From Proteobacteria bacterium SG_bin6 (GTDB taxonomy: Bacteria; Pseudomonadota; Alphaproteobacteria; Sphingomonadales; Sphingomonadaceae), in contig LWDJ01000050.1 in NCBI GenBank assembly GCA_002083435.1, positions 62,001-126,000 on the forward strand: a stretch of DNA of 64,000 bases, read 5' to 3'. The notes beneath the pieces are model-generated. The model was not told the origin of the DNA. It saw only the letters and a list, made by a program, of their open reading frames with translations, and made no database searches. A program made the translations under genes and the position numbers. Of this stretch, positions 60,068 through 64,000 are shown piece by piece; the stretch's first letter is position 1, and every line of letters starts with the position of its first letter.

Positions 60068-61094
60068 GGCGCGTCCCCGGCGGGGGGTGCGTCGGTGGCG
60101 GGATCGTCGGCGGCGGGTTCGGGAGATGGGGCGTCGGCGATCGCCGTCCACAGCGCGTCGGCGACGATGTCGGGGTTGGGCCGGGCGCGGAGCCAGGCGA
60201 CGGTGCGATCGACGAACGCCCGATCCTCCATGTCGAGCAACACGAGGTCCGGCGCTGCCCGGGGCGGCGCGGCGGCGTCCGGGCGCGGCGCGGGGCGGGC
60301 GCGGGGTGGCTCGGGCGGGGCGTGGCGTTGCCCGGGCGGGGCTGGGCGCGGCTGCAGCGCCCGCACCTCGGCCAGCACCAGCGCATCGAGCTCGGCGAGA
60401 TATTCGCGGCGCGCGCCAAACGGGTCCATCGCGTGTCTCCCCAATCCTCGAAGGTGGTGGTGCTCGGATCCTTCAGCTGCGGCCGCTCGCGCGCCTGGAG
60501 CAGACCCTCATAGACATGCGCCAGCGACACCGAGAGATCGGGCCCGCGCAGGATGCCGGCCTGGACCAGAATTGCGCCCTCCGGGATCCGGGCGAGCGCG
60601 GCCCGGACGCGAGGATCGCCCTGGGCGGTGTGCTTATGTTCATGGATACGCTGGAAAATAGGCTTCTGGGTGCGGGTCATGCCGATCGTGAGCGGGCGGG
60701 CGCGGTCGATCCCGGCGCGGGTCAGGCGGTAGAGATTGGGGCGTCCGGTCGCGAAGAAGGGGCGCAGCGCGGGCGGGATCGGCCCCCCGCGCGCCTGGCG
60801 CAGCGCCGCGAGCGAGACCGGCGCGGTCCAGCCCTGGAAATGATCGAGCGTCAGCCGCCCGCCGCGCGTCTGCCGCCGTGCGGGCCGCGCCGCCTCGTCC
60901 GCCCGCGCCTGCGCCATCCCCCGGCTCTGGCACCGCGCGCACCCGCACCCGCACCCCGTCACCCTGGCAAGGGCATGCTCGGCGCGGTCGGTCGCGCCCG
61001 GATCGCAGCCGCCGCAGCGGCAGCGGGAGCCGCTCAACCGGGCGATTTCATGTTCGATGGTTTGGGTAAGCGTCGGCAGCATGGCGGGCCTCAT
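59985..61094 (-). CDS. Cys-rich protein with GIY-YIG-like domain; tail probably out of frame
   Basis: ATG 61094 overlaps the DUF4438 stop as ATGA. Residues 20-60 have two Cys clusters (SRCRCGGC and GCGCGCARC) suggesting metal binding. Residues 117-210 follow the GIY-YIG pattern: GRPNLYRL (120-122 in place of GIY), PLTIGMTR (136-138 in place of YIG), an Arg/His helix (QRIHEHK, 148-154) and a late VYEGLLQARERPQLKDP with Glu196, like the catalytic Glu helix. The usual Tyr of YIG is Thr. From residue 224 on the frame reads Arg/Pro/Ser-rich antisense-like sequence overlapping two other genes. The natural end may be at codon 223. Confidence 0.65.
   Translation of the reverse strand: MRPAMLPTLTQTIEHEIARLSGSRCRCGGCDPGATDRAEHALARVTGCGCGCARCQSRGMAQARADEAARPARRQTRGGRLTLDHFQGWTAPVSLAALRQARGGPIPPALRPFFATGRPNLYRLTRAGIDRARPLTIGMTRTQKPIFQRIHEHKHTAQGDPRVRAALARIPEGAILVQAGILRGPDLSVSLAHVYEGLLQARERPQLKDPSTTTFEDWGDTRWTRLARAANISPSSMRWCWPRCGRCSRAQPRPGNATPRPSHPAPAPRRARTPPRRPGQRRTSCCSTWRIGRSSIAPSPGSAPGPTPTSSPTRCGRRSPTPHLPNPPPTIPPPTHPPPGTRHDRSGRRHSLRARSAGRRSGLCRHRPQ
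60064..60429 (-). CDS. Short proline-rich protein of the unknown operon
   Basis: One hundred and twenty-one residues from ATG 60429. A helical N-terminus (MDPFGARREYLAELDALVLA) is followed by a long Pro/Ala/Arg linker (about residues 30-65) and an acidic C-terminal helical part with LVLLDMEDRAFVDRTVAWLR and NPDIVADALWTAIAD. It lies inside the downstream extension of the preceding frame but has the better protein-like composition. Its stop overlaps the protease start (ATGA). No family is recognised. It might be a linker or adaptor for the protease. Confidence 0.6.
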   Translation of the reverse strand: MDPFGARREYLAELDALVLAEVRALQPRPAPPGQRHAPPEPPRARPAPRPDAAAPPRAAPDLVLLDMEDRAFVDRTVAWLRARPNPDIVADALWTAIADAPSPEPAADDPATDAPPAGDAP

Positions 61095-62080
61095 TCGGTC
61101 AGCACGGGGAGGCGGACGGCGGCGCGCTGGCGTTCGCGCGCCTCGCGCTCGGGGAGCGGCAGGCGCGGCTGCGGCGGCGCGGCCTGGCGGATGCCGAGGA
61201 TCGTCGCGATATTGGCGGCGGGGTCGCGCCGGATCGCGATCTGATCGGCGGGGCCGGACAGCAAGGTGACCACGCCGGGACCGTGGCCCGCGACGGTACT
61301 CTCGCTATGGACGACGACGCCCACCGAGACGAACGCGCCGTGCTGCGATCGGCCGAACCGGTTATCGGCATCCTCGATCGCGACGATGTCGCCGAAGCGC
61401 AGGCTGCCCAGCCGGTGGCGACGTACGGCCTCTGGATCGGAAAGCTGGATGTCGTAATCGCCTCGAATGACGTTGTTTTTGCCCAGGCCGGAACCCATCA
61501 GCCGCGCCGGCACCACATGGGTGACCGGGATCGACAGCCGCCCGCCGCTATCCCACAGCCGCCATTTGGCGATCAGCCGGGGCGCGCAGTTGACGAGGCG
61601 AATGTCGGGATAGTCGATCAACCGCGCGCCGATGCCATAGGCATAGATCTGGATGCGGTCGCCGATTGCCATCCGCCGCATCACGGGCAGCGGGAAATCG
61701 AGCAGCACATTGTCGATCCCGCCATGCTTGCCGACCACCACGCCGCGCGAACCAAGCGCGCGGCCCGACTGGATCACGGCGAAATTGCCGATGCACGCAT
61801 AGGATTGCAGTGCCTGGTTGGCGGCGCCGTCGCCCGCGCGCGCCTCGTTGCGGATCGAGACGCCAGGCTCGACATGGTCGGCGGCGAGCCCGACACAGCG
61901 ATCGCCGACGCGGTGGCTGAGCACGATCCCGCCCGAGCCGGGCAGGTGGCGCGGGATGCCGTCCGCCCCGATCCGCCACGGCCCGAGGCGTTCGAGCGGT
62001 GGCGCGACCTGGCCGAGCACGGTGATCATCACCAGCTCGTCGCGGTTGATTCGCGGGCGGCTGTGATCACGCGCGCTCAT
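61091..62080 (-). CDS. DUF4438 family protein
   Basis: Protein of a family without known function, 329 residues. ATG 62080 overlaps the upstream stop as ATGA. The conserved INRDELVMITVLGQVAPPLE start, LSHRVGDRCVGLAADHVEPG near residue 50, SYACIGNFAVIQSGRALGSR near 90, VVGKHGGIDNVLLDFP and DYPDIRLVNCAPRL near 150 agree with DUF4438, known from a Thermotoga structure. The C-terminal 25 residues are Arg/Pro-rich. A Gly-rich VVGKHGG segment could bind a nucleotide or polysaccharide, but this is speculative. It is the middle gene of the operon. Confidence 0.75.
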   Translation of the reverse strand: MSARDHSRPRINRDELVMITVLGQVAPPLERLGPWRIGADGIPRHLPGSGGIVLSHRVGDRCVGLAADHVEPGVSIRNEARAGDGAANQALQSYACIGNFAVIQSGRALGSRGVVVGKHGGIDNVLLDFPLPVMRRMAIGDRIQIYAYGIGARLIDYPDIRLVNCAPRLIAKWRLWDSGGRLSIPVTHVVPARLMGSGLGKNNVIRGDYDIQLSDPEAVRRHRLGSLRFGDIVAIEDADNRFGRSQHGAFVSVGVVVHSESTVAGHGPGVVTLLSGPADQIAIRRDPAANIATILGIRQAAPPQPRLPLPEREARERQRAAVRLPVLTE

Positions 62081-62859
62081 CGCGCTTCGACCCGCTGCCA
62101 GAGCAGCGCCGCGCCGGCCCAAAGCGCGGGATCGGCGTCGAATACATCCTCGTCGGCCTCGTCGATTGGCTCGGCGAGCGCGAGTGCCGCGGGGGCGATC
62201 ACATGGACCGCGGCGTAGCGCCGGCGATGCGCCGCGAGCGGCAGCAGCGCGCCCGGCGGTGCGGCGGCGCGCCCGGGCAGCGCGATCACCGACGCATCGA
62301 GCCCCGCCTGCTCGAACAGGTCGCAGAGCAACGGCGGCGCGTCACCGCCACCGGGCGTCAGGATGGTCACCGGATCGGGCTGCAGCGCGGCGGCGAGCGC
62401 CAGGCTGTCGCGCGCGCATTCGGCGAGGGGGCCGTCGCTTCCCAGCTGACGGCGGCTCCACGCGGCGTCGAGCGCGGCGGCGCAGCGTTCGAAGCGCGGG
62501 AGCAACTCGCCGCCAATCCCCTCGGGCAGGCGGCTTTCATAGTGCGCGTCGCCCACCCAATAAAGGCTCGCGGTGAGCCGGCCATAGCTCCAGGCGCGGT
62601 GCCAGCCCGGCAGCTGTGTCGCCATCGCCGCGCGCGCCGCGTCGTCATGGCCCATGCCGCCCAGCTTGTGCGGGTGAGCGCGGTAGAAGCTGTCGTTGTC
62701 GAGCAGTCCCCAGAAGCTGCGCGGCAGCCACACCGGCGCGAAGGGCGCCAGGCGCAGCGCGGTGAGCAGCCCCAGCGGTTCAAGCGCGAGCGCGGCATCA
62801 AGGATGAACGCGCTGGTCCGCGCGGTGACCTTGAGCGAAAGCGGCAGCTGAGCCTCCAT
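62077..62859 (-). CDS. Unrecognised protein B of the 59-64 kb operon
   Basis: A 260-residue protein with no family I can name. It is Ala/Leu-rich and probably mainly helical, with a hydrophobic N-terminal half (ILDAALALEPLGLLTALRLA, about residues 18-37), an aromatic stretch LPRSFWGLLDNDSFYRAHPH near 44, and LPGWHRAWSYGRLTASLYWV near 83. A late LQPDPVTILTPGGGDAPPLL stretch (near 160) is followed by a probable beta-strand region. The ATG is at 62859, 22 bp after gene A's stop. Its own stop overlaps DUF4438 as ATGA. Confidence 0.7.
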   Translation of the reverse strand: MEAQLPLSLKVTARTSAFILDAALALEPLGLLTALRLAPFAPVWLPRSFWGLLDNDSFYRAHPHKLGGMGHDDAARAAMATQLPGWHRAWSYGRLTASLYWVGDAHYESRLPEGIGGELLPRFERCAAALDAAWSRRQLGSDGPLAECARDSLALAAALQPDPVTILTPGGGDAPPLLCDLFEQAGLDASVIALPGRAAAPPGALLPLAAHRRRYAAVHVIAPAALALAEPIDEADEDVFDADPALWAGAALLWQRVEAR

Positions 62860-62881
62860 CGCGGCGCTCCCTCGCCGGCGT

Positions 62882-63982
62882 TCAGGCCGGGACCATCATC
62901 GACTGGCGGGTCGAAAGCCCCGCCATCCAGCGCAGATGCTCGGTCACGCCGGGGAAGCGCCGCCCTTCCGGCGTGGTGCGATAGGCGGCGATCCAGGCTT
63001 CGGCATGCATCCCCACTGCCTTGGCATCGGCCTGGAACACCACCGGGTCGATGGTGGTGCGGAAGTCGTTGTCGGCGATATATTGCAGGATGCGCCGGCC
63101 GCTCTCGGCGAGCTTGGCGCGCTGCGACAGATCGGCCGCGCCGCCGAGATGGCGCTGGGAGACGACCTCGATCACATCCCATTTGGTGTTGGCGTCGAAC
63201 GCCTTCTTGATGTCCGGCGCGTCGAGCAGCTCGAAGATTTGCTGGAGATATTGGCCGACCTCGGTGGTGAGCGCGAGAATGTTGCCATAGCTGGCGCGGT
63301 CGAGCGCGAAGCGCAGATCGGTTCCGACCCGCTGGATCGTCGCGAGCGGCGCGAATGGCCGTTCATCGAGCGCGTTGCTGCCGCGGATGACGAGACCGAT
63401 CGTCAGGTCGCGGAAATATTGGGCGAGGGCCGACATGAAGGCGACGAGCTGGAAGTGGAAGTTGCGGTTGGTCACCGCCCCCGCCGGCGTCGCGACGGTG
63501 CCGTAGTTGAAGGCGCGGCGATAGGCGATCAGCCGATCCCGCCGCGCATAGCGGATCGGCGTCCATTTCTCGAGAATGTAGAGCCCGCGCGCGCCGGGGC
63601 CGCGCTGGATGCGCATCTGCCCCAACTGGAACATGCGGCGCAGGACGTTCACGACCTGGAACACCTTCATCCGTTCCATCTGATAGATGTAGTAAAGCTC
63701 CGCCGCCGCATGGAGCTGGCTGGGGATGACCGATTCATCGAAGTCATTGCGCAGCAGCGGGTAGGCGAGCTGCTCGAACCCCTTGATCGGCCCGCCCGAT
63801 AGCCCGGTCAGGTCGCCGAAGCTGGTCGGACTGGGGCTTGATGCGCGCTGCACCAGATCCTCGAAGCGATCCTCGAACTGCGCCTCGAACGCGGCCCGCT
63901 CGGCTGGCGACAAATTAGGCAGTTCATCGCGGAAGAAGCGCTGGAAGAGCCGCTTGATGACGTCGTTTGATTCGTAAGCCAT
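62882..63982 (-). CDS. Unrecognised protein A of the 59-64 kb operon
   Basis: A 366-residue protein of unknown family, likely all-helical in much of its length. It begins MAYESNDVIKRLFQRFFRDE with an acidic/aromatic amphipathic helix and continues PSQLHAAAELYYIYQMERMK near residue 86. YARRDRLIAYRRAFNYGTVA (near residue 143) is followed by a hydrophobic FHFQLVAFMSALAQYFRDLT near 173. The C-terminal half has KWDVIEVVSQRHLGG near 267 and ILQYIADNDFRTTIDPVVFQ near 295. No catalytic motif was seen. It is the first gene visible; the operon probably continues to the right of the window. Confidence 0.7.
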   Translation of the reverse strand: MAYESNDVIKRLFQRFFRDELPNLSPAERAAFEAQFEDRFEDLVQRASSPSPTSFGDLTGLSGGPIKGFEQLAYPLLRNDFDESVIPSQLHAAAELYYIYQMERMKVFQVVNVLRRMFQLGQMRIQRGPGARGLYILEKWTPIRYARRDRLIAYRRAFNYGTVATPAGAVTNRNFHFQLVAFMSALAQYFRDLTIGLVIRGSNALDERPFAPLATIQRVGTDLRFALDRASYGNILALTTEVGQYLQQIFELLDAPDIKKAFDANTKWDVIEVVSQRHLGGAADLSQRAKLAESGRRILQYIADNDFRTTIDPVVFQADAKAVGMHAEAWIAAYRTTPEGRRFPGVTEHLRWMAGLSTRQSMMVPA

Positions 63983-64000
63983 GATCGGACCTCATCCTGG

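Overview
The window is high-GC chromosomal DNA from an alphaproteobacterium, most likely a Sphingomonas-like member of the Sphingomonadaceae. Support comes from the flg gene order with a muramidase-less FlgJ, sigma-54-type flagellar promoters, a large outer-membrane TonB receptor next to catabolic genes, GANTC sites and many ATGA/GTGA gene overlaps. No rRNA, tRNA, CRISPR array or transposase was found.

Layout. (1) 1-16,042: flagellar cluster. flgB-C-D-E-F-G-H-I-J-K run leftward (flgK is cut by the window edge). A compact stator pair plus flgA, then flgM-flgN, then transglycosylase-flhA-fliA, then a canonical motA-motB pair run rightward. Three -24/-12 (RpoN) promoter matches start these units. 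(2) 16,043-28,982: mixed housekeeping and accessory genes: a type II NADH dehydrogenase, two TetR regulators (one with a tandem palindromic operator), a DUF2721 protein, a GNAT-like acyltransferase, an NAD-dependent epimerase, trmB with a 57-codon wecB remnant beside it, and a CzcA/CusA-type RND efflux operon. (3) 29,051-57,282: a catabolic region. It holds a methylmalonate-semialdehyde dehydrogenase, a GST, two MFS carriers, a 1035-residue TonB receptor, two copies of a paired acyl-CoA dehydrogenase module, an ACAD11-like dehydrogenase with a separate APH-type kinase, a zinc alcohol dehydrogenase, two SDRs, a TesB thioesterase, an amidase, a FadJ-like bifunctional enzyme, a beta-lactamase-like esterase and an acyl-CoA ligase. 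Together they suggest uptake, CoA activation and beta-oxidation of a hydrophobic carboxylic acid, with a possible kinase-dependent route for 4-hydroxyacyl-CoA. The substrate cannot be read from the sequence. (4) 57,283-59,168: a lower-GC patch with an orphan 178-residue protein and a LuxR-type regulator. (5) 59,252-63,982 and beyond the right edge: a tightly overlapping leftward operon encoding two unrecognised proteins, a DUF4438 protein, a Cys-rich protein with a GIY-YIG-like domain, a short Pro-rich protein and a V8/trypsin-like serine protease. This is the best candidate for an undescribed system.

The most striking non-coding signal is a repeat of about 165 nt present twice (42,735 and 45,069) in opposite orientations. 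Its core is a 64-nt cruciform/three-way junction. The two 9-bp inner stems differ almost completely between copies but keep perfect pairing, so they covary. The repeat's terminal palindrome also supplies the Shine-Dalgarno sequence of the gene that follows. Related palindrome pairs sit at 49.3 and 52.0 kb.
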